A stretch of DNA of 64,000 nucleotides from Nostoc sp. NMS8 (GTDB taxonomy: Bacteria > Cyanobacteriota > Cyanobacteriia > Cyanobacteriales > Nostocaceae): NCBI RefSeq assembly GCF_017115045.1, contig NZ_JABXKK010000040.1, positions 167,225-231,224 on the forward strand, read 5' to 3'. Of this stretch, positions 26,660 through 35,564 are shown one piece after another. The notes beneath the pieces are model-generated. The model worked only from the letters and a program-made list of their open reading frames with translations. It made no database searches and had not been told where the DNA came from. Both the position numbers and the translations under genes were made by a program. Positions within the stretch are counted from its first letter, which is position 1; each line of letters begins with the position of its first letter.

Positions 26660-27763
26660 TTAACAAATTCGTGGTAATTGGTCGCCTACTAACATATCAA
26701 CAATCCTTTCAGCACCAAAAGCTGTTTTTAATAATACGATACCTGGGGGTGAGGTAATAACTTCGCCAATAATACAAGCATCTTTACCTGCTGGGTGGGA
26801 TTTCATCGCAGATAAAATATTGTTAGCATTCTCTTTTGCAGCTACTACAACTAATTTACCTTCATTAGCTAAATACAATGGGTCTAAACCGAGAATTTCA
26901 CAAACTCCGTTGACTTCTTCCCGCACTGGAATAGATTCTTCAAAGAGACGAATTCCCACATTTGAACTGAGAGCAAATTCATTTAAGACTGTAGCTAAAC
27001 CACCGCGGGTAGCGTCTCGCATAGCATGAACTTGAGGACATATATGGAGAATCGTTTCTACTAAACTATGCAATGGCTGACAATCACTTTCAATATTAGT
27101 TTCTAAGGCTAATTCTCCACGGGCAATTAAAATTGCTGTTCCATGATTGCCTATTTCACCATTAATTATTACTGCATCTCCAGGTTTAATATTGTGAACA
27201 GAAATGTTAATTCCTCGTGGGATGATACCAATACCAGCAGTGTTAATAAAGAGTTTATCGGCTGCACCACGATGTACAACTTTTGTGTCACCAGTGACAA
27301 TTTGAATACCTGCTTTTTCTGCGGCTGCTTTCATACTGTTTGCGACACGGCGTAAAATTTCAACAGGTAATCCTTCTTCTAAAATTACGCTGCAAGTTAG
27401 GTATAAAGGTTTAGCACCACTGACAGCTAAATCATTAACTGTGCCGTTGACGGCTAATTCTCCTATATCACTACCGGGGAAAAATAACGGGTCTACTACA
27501 TAAGAATCTGTTGTAAATGCGAGTCTGTCTCCTTGTTGGAGGAGAGGGGTTAAGTTGAAGCTGGCTTGGTCTTCTAGTTGTGAAAGAATTGGGTTATCAA
27601 AATTGCTGACAAAGATATCATCTATTAAATCGCGCATGGCTTTACCACCGCTGCCATGTGCGAGAGTTATATGAGTGTCTTGCACTTTACTTTTGCGGCG
27701 GCGGACTTGTTCTATTTTTTGGAATAGGGGATTTTGTATTGGGTTTGTGGGGGGGAAATTCAT
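26660..27763 (-). CDS. hypE: Hydrogenase maturation protein HypE
   Basis: A 367-residue PurM-like ATPase that dehydrates the carbamoyl group on its C-terminal cysteine to make the cyanide ligand of the NiFe centre. The extreme C-terminus PRIC contains the acceptor Cys. AHGSGGKAMRDLI near residue 35, FTTDSYVVDPLFFPGSDIGELAVNGTVNDLA, and GDTKVVHRG are family motifs. It works with HypF. An 85-bp spacer carrying AAACGCAAAGGAACGCAG-type repeats separates it from hypD. Confidence 0.96.
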   Translation of the reverse strand: MNFPPTNPIQNPLFQKIEQVRRRKSKVQDTHITLAHGSGGKAMRDLIDDIFVSNFDNPILSQLEDQASFNLTPLLQQGDRLAFTTDSYVVDPLFFPGSDIGELAVNGTVNDLAVSGAKPLYLTCSVILEEGLPVEILRRVANSMKAAAEKAGIQIVTGDTKVVHRGAADKLFINTAGIGIIPRGINISVHNIKPGDAVIINGEIGNHGTAILIARGELALETNIESDCQPLHSLVETILHICPQVHAMRDATRGGLATVLNEFALSSNVGIRLFEESIPVREEVNGVCEILGLDPLYLANEGKLVVVAAKENANNILSAMKSHPAGKDACIIGEVITSPPGIVLLKTAFGAERIVDMLVGDQLPRIC

Positions 27764-27848
27764 ATTAAAATTTTTTTAAACGCAAAGGAACGCAGTAGAC
27801 GCTTTTGCGGCTTGCCGCAGGCTGGGAAGCGCAGAGGTACGCTGAGTA

Positions 27849-29027
27849 TTATTCTGAGGAGAAGCCGCAGGCGGGGAGGGGTTCTTGAGTTATTTTTGGT
27901 TTTTGGGTGATTGTTCTTTTGGCAATTGTGGAGAGTCGCCCGTATTTGTAATAGGCTGCACAAGCACCTTCGGAAGATACCATGCAAGTACCGATTGGTG
28001 TTTCTGGTGTGCAAGCTGTACCGAATACTTTACACTCCCAAGGTTTTAAGACTCCTTTGAGAATTTCTCCACATTTACAAGCTTTATGGTCGGCTACTTT
28101 GAGGTTAGGAATGGTAAATTTAAGTTCGGCATCAAATTGGGCATATTCAGGTTGAATTTTTAATCCTGAATAGGGGATGTCACCTAAGCCGCGCCAATCA
28201 AAACTATCTCGCACTGCGAAAACTTTATTTATGGCTTGCAGGGCTACTGTGTTTCCGCTTTTTTGGACAATTCGGTTATATTGATTTTCGACTTCGCAAC
28301 GATTTTCTATTAACTGTTGCAATAGCATCCAAATTGATTGGAGAATATCTAAGGGTTCAAATCCTGATACGACAATTGGCTTATTATATTGTTGGGAAAT
28401 AAATTGATATGGGTCAGTGCCAATTACCATGCTGACATGGCCAGGGCCAACAAATCCATCAAGTTGTAAGTCGGGATTATCTAGTAGTGCTTTGAGGGCG
28501 GGAATCACGAGAACGTGATTGGAAAACATACTAAAGTTATGAATTTTTTCGGCTGCTGCTTGCAGAATGGTGAAGGCGGTGCTGGGGGCTGTGGTTTCAA
28601 AGCCTAATGCGAAGAAGACTACTTCTTTGTCGGGGTTATCTCTGGCAATTTGCAGGCTATCTAGGGGAGAGTATACCATACGGATGTCTGCACCTTGTGC
28701 CCTAGCTTGCAGTAAAGTGGTGTTGGAACCGGGAACTCGCATTGCGTCGCCAAAGGTGGCAAAAATGACGTTATGATTTTGGGAGATTGCGATCGCATCA
28801 TCTAATCTCCCTTTTGGCATCACGCATACTGGACAACCAGGCCCATGAATTAGTTCAATGGTTTGGGGTAAAATTTCTTCCATACCGTATTTAAATATGG
28901 AATGGGTATGTCCGCCACATACTTCCATGATTTTGATGGGTTTCTCTAGCTGGTGGCATAATTTGGCGATTTCGCGGCATAAGGCTTCAGCTTTTTCAGG
29001 TTCGCGGAATTCGTCAACATATTTCAT
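27849..29027 (-). CDS. hypD: Hydrogenase maturation Fe-S protein HypD
   Basis: A 392-residue protein that, with HypC, assembles the Fe(CN)2CO moiety. Conserved segments are EVCGGHTHSIFKYG near residue 40, HGPGCPVCV near 65, GFETTAPSTA and, at the C-terminus, the cysteine-rich cluster region CKCGEILKGVLKPWECKVFG followed by GTCMVSSEGACAAYYKYGR, which binds a 4Fe-4S cluster. It starts at 29027 (MKYVDEFREPEKAEALC). About 200 bp with dispersed repeats separate it from hypC. Confidence 0.96.
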   Translation of the reverse strand: MKYVDEFREPEKAEALCREIAKLCHQLEKPIKIMEVCGGHTHSIFKYGMEEILPQTIELIHGPGCPVCVMPKGRLDDAIAISQNHNVIFATFGDAMRVPGSNTTLLQARAQGADIRMVYSPLDSLQIARDNPDKEVVFFALGFETTAPSTAFTILQAAAEKIHNFSMFSNHVLVIPALKALLDNPDLQLDGFVGPGHVSMVIGTDPYQFISQQYNKPIVVSGFEPLDILQSIWMLLQQLIENRCEVENQYNRIVQKSGNTVALQAINKVFAVRDSFDWRGLGDIPYSGLKIQPEYAQFDAELKFTIPNLKVADHKACKCGEILKGVLKPWECKVFGTACTPETPIGTCMVSSEGACAAYYKYGRLSTIAKRTITQKPKITQEPLPACGFSSE

Positions 29028-29224
29028 AGGAAGTGAGGAGTAGTGAGTTTTATTTATCTGTTAATTTCGCTTTTGTGGTAGAGAGTTTTTTTTAACGAAC
29101 CGCATTCGCGCAGCGTCTCGTTAGAGAAGGACGCATAGATACGAAGTGGCTTCCTGAAGGGTAGGGCGCGAAGGAAGAGTGAGAGATGTTTGAAACTCTT
29201 TTTCTATGTGAGGGAAAATATTAT

Positions 29225-29485
29225 TTAAGTATTAATTCCTGCTTGTACTGCTGCTAATTCTTGAAGAAGTTGTAATGTTTCTGCTGCTTCTTGTTCGTTA
29301 ATTCGATTCATAGCAAAGCCAACATGTACTAGCACCCAATTGCCAATACAAGCTTCGGGAGGATGTTGTTCATCTACGATACAAGCAATATTTACTTCGC
29401 GCTTCACACCACCAATGTTAACTAGGGCTAGTTTATGGTTAACGTTGGTAATTTCTATAATTTGTCCGGGGATTCCTAAGCACAT
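29225..29485 (-). CDS. hypC: Hydrogenase assembly chaperone HypC
   Basis: An 86-residue HypC/HupF family chaperone. The ATG at 29485 gives MCLGIPG, where Cys2 binds the iron precursor; the upstream extension in the same frame is not family-like. GGVKREVNIACI and GNWVLVHVGFAMNRINEQEA are typical. It shuttles the Fe(CN)2CO unit between HypD and the large subunit precursor. It lies 76 bp after hypF. Confidence 0.95.
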   Translation of the reverse strand: MCLGIPGQIIEITNVNHKLALVNIGGVKREVNIACIVDEQHPPEACIGNWVLVHVGFAMNRINEQEAAETLQLLQELAAVQAGINT

Positions 29486-29561
29486 TTTTTTATTTTTAAG
29501 ATAAACTAACCGCAGAGGCGCAAAGAACACAGAGAGAATTCTTTGTGAGTTTTTTCAAAAA

Positions 29562-31910
29562 TCAAGACTCATATATGAATTGTGCGGCTGTAATAACTGC
29601 TTGTCCTAAAGATAAACCGCCGTCATTAGCTGGAACTAAGCTGTGAGTGAGTACTTTTATTCCCAATTTTTCTAATCGTTTGGTAACTTGCTCTAACAAT
29701 ATACAATTTTGGAATACTCCTCCTGTTAGGGCTACCTGAGAAATTAGATTTTCTTGAGAAAGATGTTTAACCATTTCCACTATTGCATTAGCTAAACCTT
29801 GGTGAAATTTGGTAGCCATAACTGGTTGTGGAATCTGCTGCTGTAAGTCATCGAGCAAGGCTTGCCACATTGGGCGCGGGTCTATATAATAAATCCTATC
29901 TGAAAAGCTAAAGTTAAAAGGATAGATTAGGGTTTCTTTATCATTATTTAAGCTGCTAACATCTACTATAGCTTCAAGTGCGATCGCAGCTTGTCCTTCA
30001 TAGCTACATTCATCTCTATAAATACCGATAGCCGCTGCCACTGCATCGAACAATCGCCCTACTGATGAAGCTGGAGGAGAGTTAATTCCTTTCTCTATAA
30101 GTTGATTGAGTAGTTTAAGTGGCTTGTTTTTCAAAAACTTAAATATTTCTAAATCAGTATATTTTTGTTCGCAATCATCCCAAAGGTTAGCAGCTAATAA
30201 TTGGGCATAAGTATTACGCCAAGGCTGATAAATTGCTTGTTCGCCACCAGGCATTGCTACTGGTTTAAATGTTGCTAGTCGTTTAAATTTTCGGTAATCT
30301 GCTAGAAGAAATTCTCCACCCCAGAGTGTACCATCATCGCCGTAACCTAGACCATCTAAAGCAATACCTAATATTGGAGGCGAATCTAAAGGAATTCCAT
30401 TTTCTGCCATGCAAGCGGCGATATGGGCATGATGATGTTGAACTGGATAAAGTTTGATTTGATTTGTGTTCGCAAGTTCTTTACCAAGTTTGCTTGAGAG
30501 ATATTCAGGGTGTTTATCAATGGCAATTACTTCTGGTTGATGCTCAAATAAATTTAAGTATAAATTTAAAGTTTCTTGATAAGCATTGAAAGCCGCAGTA
30601 TTTTCTAAATCTCCTAGATGTTGAGAAAGAATTGCTTCTCCTTCACGCAATAGGCAAAAGGTATTTTTTAACTCACTACCCATTGCTAAAATTTGCGGTA
30701 TATTCTGAAATCCTGGTGGTAAACTAATTGATGCTGGTGCATATCCTCTGGCACGGCGAATTGTTTGATCTTTATCACCAAGAACACGCACAACCGAATC
30801 ATCTACCCGATTAATAATCTCTCGATTGTGAAAGAGAAAATAATCAGCAATTGTTCCTAATTTTTCTCTTACTTCATCATTATCAATACATTGTGGTTCA
30901 TCAGCAATATTGCCACTTGTTAAAACAATTGGGCGATTCATCCGCCGCAGAATTAAATGATGCAGGGGCGTATAAGGAAGCATGAAACCGAGGCTACTTT
31001 GCCCTAATGCAACTGATGATGCTAATTCTTTTTTACCTGAAGCTTGTAATAAAACAATTGGTGCAGCAGAACTGGTTAATAATTCTTTTTCTTTGGCGTT
31101 GACAATACAATATTGTTCAATTATCTCAATATCCCGCGCCATTAAAGCAAAGGGTTTATGATAGCGCTTTTTACGCTGACGCAGTTTTTGTACAACGGTT
31201 TCTTGTGTTGCATCGCAAGCTAGATGAATACCACCTAACCCTTTAATTGCTACAATCTCACCTTTTTGCAACAAGCTACAAACGGCATCAACATCATCCA
31301 ACATCGAAAACATGGAAGCAGTAACCAATTTCCCATCGGCGCGTTCTAACCAAGCAGTGGGGCCGCAAACATGACAAGCGACAGGTTGGGCGTGAAAACG
31401 GCGATTTTCGACATCGTGGTATTCCTTTCCACATTCTGAACATACGGCAAACGCAGACATACTGGTATTGCATCTGTCATAAGGAATGGCACGAATAATA
31501 CTCAGTCGGGGGCCGCAATGAGTGCAATTAGTAAAAGGGTAACGAAAAAAGCGGCTAAAGGGGTCGAATATTTCTTGTTGACATTGCAAACAAGTGGCTG
31601 CATCAGGGGTAATTTCTGTTTTAATAGCATTACTGACGCTAGTAGAAATTACAAAATTATCAAATTTAAATTCACTTTCAGAAATAATCCTTGTTAGTTG
31701 ATTAATTCTTGCCAATGGTGGACATTCTGTTTGCAATCTGGCAACAAATTCTGTTATTGCTTTCTCACTACCAGATACCCGAATTAAAACACCCTGTCCA
31801 TCATTACAAACATCTCCACGTAAACCACAGGCTTTAGCCAGACGATATACAGTAGGACGAAATCCTACTCCTTGAATAGTACCGCGAACTCTAATTTCTT
31901 CAGTCGGCAT
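29562..31910 (-). CDS. hypF: Carbamoyltransferase HypF
   Basis: A 782-residue multi-domain enzyme making the carbamoyl donor for HypE. Domains in order: acylphosphatase (RVRGTIQGVGFRPTVYRLA, residues about 5-25), two zinc-finger-like cysteine blocks (CLQCQQEIFDPF...CTHCGPR and CSECGKEYHD...CHVCGP, about 105-190), a YrdC/Sua5-like domain (KGLGGIHLACDAT), and a Kae1-like C-terminal domain with HHHAHIAACMAENG near 480. It overlaps the NHL gene by 11 bp. Confidence 0.96.
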   Translation of the reverse strand: MPTEEIRVRGTIQGVGFRPTVYRLAKACGLRGDVCNDGQGVLIRVSGSEKAITEFVARLQTECPPLARINQLTRIISESEFKFDNFVISTSVSNAIKTEITPDAATCLQCQQEIFDPFSRFFRYPFTNCTHCGPRLSIIRAIPYDRCNTSMSAFAVCSECGKEYHDVENRRFHAQPVACHVCGPTAWLERADGKLVTASMFSMLDDVDAVCSLLQKGEIVAIKGLGGIHLACDATQETVVQKLRQRKKRYHKPFALMARDIEIIEQYCIVNAKEKELLTSSAAPIVLLQASGKKELASSVALGQSSLGFMLPYTPLHHLILRRMNRPIVLTSGNIADEPQCIDNDEVREKLGTIADYFLFHNREIINRVDDSVVRVLGDKDQTIRRARGYAPASISLPPGFQNIPQILAMGSELKNTFCLLREGEAILSQHLGDLENTAAFNAYQETLNLYLNLFEHQPEVIAIDKHPEYLSSKLGKELANTNQIKLYPVQHHHAHIAACMAENGIPLDSPPILGIALDGLGYGDDGTLWGGEFLLADYRKFKRLATFKPVAMPGGEQAIYQPWRNTYAQLLAANLWDDCEQKYTDLEIFKFLKNKPLKLLNQLIEKGINSPPASSVGRLFDAVAAAIGIYRDECSYEGQAAIALEAIVDVSSLNNDKETLIYPFNFSFSDRIYYIDPRPMWQALLDDLQQQIPQPVMATKFHQGLANAIVEMVKHLSQENLISQVALTGGVFQNCILLEQVTKRLEKLGIKVLTHSLVPANDGGLSLGQAVITAAQFIYES

Positions 31911-33117
31911 AGTTAAAGTGCCACAGCAAAATTCGGTTATTTCCAGAATCAGCTATCACTGCTGTATTACCGCAAATTTTTATCCCGTAACACCAATTTA
32001 AGCTATCTCGTTTAGGTAGTCCAAAATTACGATTTTCACCTTTATTTTGAAAATTTATTTGTCCTGCTAACCCATCTGCCACTGCACCTTGCAGTGATAA
32101 AATTGATTCTAGCTTTCTCCATCCTAGCAAGCGAGAATTAGCTGTATCTGCAACTACTAACCAGTCGCCAGCCACCCCAACACCATAAGGCATACTCAAA
32201 CTACTAGCGCTTGGCAAATAAACTCCTTGATTCATTTCCACAAAATCAAAGCTTTTTTGTCCTAAAACCACTGCACAAGGGGTATTATTTTCTATTGGTA
32301 TTCCCTGCCAAATCATCACTCGATGATTACCTGCATCGCTGATAACTAAATTTTTTCCCCAAAGGGTAATATCGTGACACCAACGCATACTCGCTGCGGT
32401 TGCAGAAGCACCGCCGTTTTCATTGCGAGATATCATATCTGGTTGTCCCAAAACTACATCAGCAGGCTGACCATTTTCTGTTGGTAACTGATGCCAAATT
32501 AATACCCTACGATTACCAGTATCGGCAATAAATAGCCGTCCTTGATGATAGAAAACACCATAAGGCCAGTGCATTGTACTAGCGGATGCTTGTTGACTTC
32601 CCCGATTTGGTTCATTATCAATAAAATTAGCTTGTCCTAATACCAAATCGGCTGGAACATTGTTATCTTCTGGTAAGTTTTCCCAAATTAAAACTCGATG
32701 ATTCCAAGCATCTGCTACGGCTAAACCTTCACCACAAGCACAAATCCCTGTTGGTACACTTAAGGTTGCACTTCCCGGTGTACTTTTAGCATTTTGTCCT
32801 TCATGATAAAAATCAGGTTGTCCAATTACCCAATCAGCAGGTTGGCTATCTCGTGTGGGTAATTTTTTCCATCCTAATAATCGATGATGTCCGGTATCTG
32901 ATACCCATAAAGGGCCGGTTTTTGATAACAAACAAGCACCACGAGGCCCAAACATTGTTGTGGGGTTAGGTGCTACAGGTATCACTAATTGTTGTGGTTC
33001 AATAATGTTACCTAAAATTACCTCTGCACCTTGAGGTGATAGAGGTAAATATTGAGAAATTTCTGTTGCTTCTAGCGGTAATTGTGATATGGGATTAATT
33101 ATGATTGGGATATCCAT
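31900..33117 (-). CDS. NHL-repeat protein of the extended hyp operon
   Basis: A 405-residue beta-propeller protein with six or so NHL-like repeats, seen as WVSDTGHHRLLGW, VADAWNHRVLIWENLP, IADTGNRRVLIWHQLP, ISDAGNHRVMIWQGIP, VADTANSRLLGWRKL and IADSGNNRILLW. Each is followed by a VLGQ-type segment. It overlaps hypF by 11 bp. In Nostoc 7120 an NHL gene heads the hypFCDEAB group and belongs to the extended hyp operon, where a role in maturing the small hydrogenase subunit has been proposed. The exact function is not established. Confidence 0.88.
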   Translation of the reverse strand: MDIPIIINPISQLPLEATEISQYLPLSPQGAEVILGNIIEPQQLVIPVAPNPTTMFGPRGACLLSKTGPLWVSDTGHHRLLGWKKLPTRDSQPADWVIGQPDFYHEGQNAKSTPGSATLSVPTGICACGEGLAVADAWNHRVLIWENLPEDNNVPADLVLGQANFIDNEPNRGSQQASASTMHWPYGVFYHQGRLFIADTGNRRVLIWHQLPTENGQPADVVLGQPDMISRNENGGASATAASMRWCHDITLWGKNLVISDAGNHRVMIWQGIPIENNTPCAVVLGQKSFDFVEMNQGVYLPSASSLSMPYGVGVAGDWLVVADTANSRLLGWRKLESILSLQGAVADGLAGQINFQNKGENRNFGLPKRDSLNWCYGIKICGNTAVIADSGNNRILLWHFNYAD

Positions 33118-33326
33118 GAACCGCAGATAGACGCTGATAATTATTTAAAAACATTAATGTTGATTAGCATGTAACAGTAGTAACAATTTTGCATTATTTT
33201 TTTGTCAAATTAAGTGAAAAATTTTAATAAATTTCTGTATTAATCAATCTAAAAAAAATTATACTTTCCCGTTAGTAGCTTTTACTACACTGCAATTTTT
33301 GGTAGGAGTGCGCGATATACTGAAAA
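33118..33326. other. Leader region upstream of the NHL gene
   Basis: AT-rich spacer with no gene, between the NHL gene and the 21-bp array. It may hold an internal promoter for NHL-hypF onward, but no box could be assigned with confidence. Confidence 0.35.
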
Positions 33327-33557
33327 AAGAAAGTCAAAAGGCATTTTGAGTAAGTCAAAGTTAGTTTGACTTGCGGAGAACACCAAAATGAGTAAGTCAA
33401 AGCTTATTTGACTTGCGGAAAACACTAAAATGAGTAAGTCAAAGGGCATTTTGAGTAAGTCAAAGTTGATTTAACTTGCGGTAAACACCAAAATGAGTAA
33501 GTCAAAAGGCATTTTGAGTAAGTCAAAGTTGATTTTGCTTTCTTAAAACCCTAAAAT
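33327..33557. repeat. 21-bp-period tandem array inside the extended hyp cluster
   Basis: Eleven 21-bp periods (231 bp). Two unit types alternate: one beginning GAGTAAGTCAAAG, and one with TTGACTTGCGGAAAACACC or similar. Units of 42 and 21 bp mix, but the spacing always stays a multiple of 21. GTCAAA and TTTGAC inside neighbouring units are complementary, so small hairpins can form. Confidence 0.92.
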
Positions 33558-33738
33558 GAACAATTTAATTACGGAAATCAGAAAAAAATCTAGTCTATTG
33601 ACAAAGCATTTAGAGATTTGGCTTACACTAAAGGCTAAAGTGAATGTGCAAAATACTGATATGAAAAAGCAAATTAGCTGTGATTTTCTAATTGCAAAGT
33701 ATATTTGCTGATACAGCAGTTTGCAAGTAAATGTCGAA

Positions 33739-33816
33739 TTACCCCCCTTGTAAAGGGGGGAAACAAGAAATCCAGTTTCCTCCCCTTATAAAGGGGAGGG
33801 TTAGGGTGGGGTAATT
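33739..33816. repeat. G/C-tract inverted-repeat element, copy 1
   Basis: ATTACCCC at the left and GGGGTAAT at the right enclose two smaller hairpins (CCCCCCTTGTAAAGGGGGG and TCCCCTTATAAAGGGGA). Related elements lie at 39675-39743 and 56297-56427. Confidence 0.75.
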
Positions 33817-33968
33817 GTAATTCGATAACTTGTGTCTACACGTATTATTATGTGCATCTTCATACAGAATTGGTATAACTCCCCTGTTTATCCGAACCTG
33901 CCTCCTAACTCAAAATTCTTAGTCCTTGTAATTCATGCAAAAGAGAACTGTTGTATGTTAGGTTTGCA

Positions 33969-34817
33969 TCATGATTGTTGCAGTTTTACAAAAACTTTAT
34001 CGTCTTTAATTTTTACTGGATAGGACTGAAGTGAAACATCCGGTGCTGTTAAGCATTCACCTGTCTCTAACTTGTACTGAAATCCGTGGGAAGGACAGCT
34101 GATAATACCATTTTCAATTTTACCTTTATCTAGAGCAGATCCTAGATGAGGGCAAGCATTTCGGTAACATTTTACTGTAATACCTTGACGGTGTAAAATT
34201 AGGGAATTACCAGAAAGTTGTACTGTCAATATACTAAATTCAGGAATTTGATCAATAGTTGCCACTTTGATCCAAGTAGAAGTTATTTTTGATGAAAATG
34301 GACTAATTAAACCAAAATTTGCGTTGTTAACTGTAGGGTTATGATTGACCGCAACTACTTTGGTAATTTCGGGACAATGATTTTTGATTGCCTGTTCTAC
34401 TCCCTGAGATAAAGTTAAAGTAGAAGTTGGACAACTGCTGCAAGTTCCGATGAATCTGACTTCTACTGTATCTGGAGGTTTAATTGCTACTAGTTCTACA
34501 TCTCCATTATGGCTTTTTAAGCCTGGGCGAACTTCTTCAATGGCTGTTTGAATTCGTTGTGCTAATGGTGGTTTTGGTGGTTTTACTAGTTCGTGATAAA
34601 GTAGTACTGCGTATACTACCTCATCACTAACAGCATGACGTAAAGCTGACATTGATTCTTGCTTGAGGCTTTTAATTAAATTAGTTAATGCCGCTTTGTG
34701 CAAAGCTTCAATTGCTCTTTTTAGACCGACTGCTACACACCTTTGGCTTTCATCCCATTCGGATATAATTGCCTCAAAGCGGTTAATTTCCCGAATTAAT
34801 TCTTCAAGGTTTGTCAT
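33969..34817 (-). CDS. NifU-like domain / Rieske fusion protein of the extended hyp operon
   Basis: A 282-residue fusion. After an N-terminal helical segment (EELIREINRFEAIISEWDE), a NifU C-terminal-like scaffold domain (residues about 85-155) carries CSSCPTSTLTL, the CxxC Fe-S binding motif. The C-terminal third is a Rieske domain with CPHLGSALDKG and CPSHGFQYKLETGEC (CxH...CxxH ligands for a 2Fe-2S cluster). It probably helps build or deliver Fe-S clusters for the HupS small subunit. A matching gene is in the extended hyp operon of Nostoc 7120. It starts at ATG 34817. Confidence 0.88.
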   Translation of the reverse strand: MTNLEELIREINRFEAIISEWDESQRCVAVGLKRAIEALHKAALTNLIKSLKQESMSALRHAVSDEVVYAVLLYHELVKPPKPPLAQRIQTAIEEVRPGLKSHNGDVELVAIKPPDTVEVRFIGTCSSCPTSTLTLSQGVEQAIKNHCPEITKVVAVNHNPTVNNANFGLISPFSSKITSTWIKVATIDQIPEFSILTVQLSGNSLILHRQGITVKCYRNACPHLGSALDKGKIENGIISCPSHGFQYKLETGECLTAPDVSLQSYPVKIKDDKVFVKLQQS

Positions 34818-35038
34818 TAATCATTAGTCACTTATACTGAGTTTCGACTGCGCGGTAGTTGAGCGCAGTCGTTGGCGTAGCCTCTTGTAGAGAAGTATTA
34901 GTCATTGGGCAAAATAGTTCAGAGTCCCGTTAACGGTAGCAGGGCGTTTAGCCTGTTCCCAGTCCTGAGTAAAAAAGTGAGATTCCCTACTCAGCATTCA
35001 TCAGAGGCATTGGTTATTCCTAAATTACCAATGACAAA

Positions 35039-35263
35039 TTACTTCGTTTTAAAATCTTTGAGGAGAAATGGCATAATCAAGCCTGTCACTAAGCTAGATA
35101 ATGTTATTGGTAAGTAGAAGGGAATATCAGCTTGTGCAAATAACACTAGCAGTAACGAGCCGATAGCGGTTGCGATGGCAGTTTTTTGGACAAAATATAT
35201 AGGGTCGCGTAGTAATTTTCCTTTGAAAAACAACTTAGCAGAAAACCACCCAAGTTCTAACAT
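35039..35263 (-). CDS. Small membrane protein of the extended hyp operon (downstream)
   Basis: A 74-residue protein with two hydrophobic helices (AIATAIGSLLLVLFAQADI and YLPITLSSLVTGLIMPFLL) and a short basic C-terminus. It starts 8 bp after the stop of the preceding small membrane gene. Two small membrane genes at this position are also known in the extended hyp operon of Nostoc 7120; a membrane link for the hydrogenase or its maturation is a guess. Confidence 0.8.
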   Translation of the reverse strand: MLELGWFSAKLFFKGKLLRDPIYFVQKTAIATAIGSLLLVLFAQADIPFYLPITLSSLVTGLIMPFLLKDFKTK

Positions 35264-35271
35264 GTTTCCTC

Positions 35272-35511
35272 CTAATAATGTGTCAATAAATTAAGTATGG
35301 CAAACCCTAATAGGATTGCAGGAATTACACCCGCAGGGGCGAATAAAGCACCAAGCATTGCTGAAAGCTGATAGCCGATATCTTTTCCAGCTAACAGCAT
35401 TCCACCAATAGCACCGCCAAGCATAGATAAGGCTGTTGCTACAAGTATCCACACTAATCCCGTTATTATGTTCAAGTCACCATCTGCTAAACTTGTGAGA
35501 AAATCTCTCAT
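35272..35511 (-). CDS. Small membrane protein of the extended hyp operon (upstream)
   Basis: A 79-residue protein with two glycine/alanine-rich hydrophobic helices (VWILVATALSMLGGAIGGMLL and GALFAPAGVIPAILLGFAIL). It ends in LLTHY. It lies between the TPR gene and the second small membrane gene with short spacing. No catalytic residues are visible; function unknown. Confidence 0.8.
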   Translation of the reverse strand: MRDFLTSLADGDLNIITGLVWILVATALSMLGGAIGGMLLAGKDIGYQLSAMLGALFAPAGVIPAILLGFAILNLLTHY

Positions 35512-35564
35512 GCTGTTTTGTTCTCCTTATGATAATGGGGTGGATGAGGGAGAATAATCAATGA

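Noticed and set aside
27760..28014. Open frame opposite in phase to hypD 3' end
   Set aside because: Overlaps hypD on the same strand in another frame and consists of arginine- and leucine-rich chance sequence.
33327..33557. Possible CRISPR array
   Set aside because: The unit is only 21 bp, without separate unique spacers, and no cas genes are in the window.
34905..35117. 70-codon plus-strand frame
   Set aside because: Overlaps the small membrane gene on the opposite strand, no family, no start signal.
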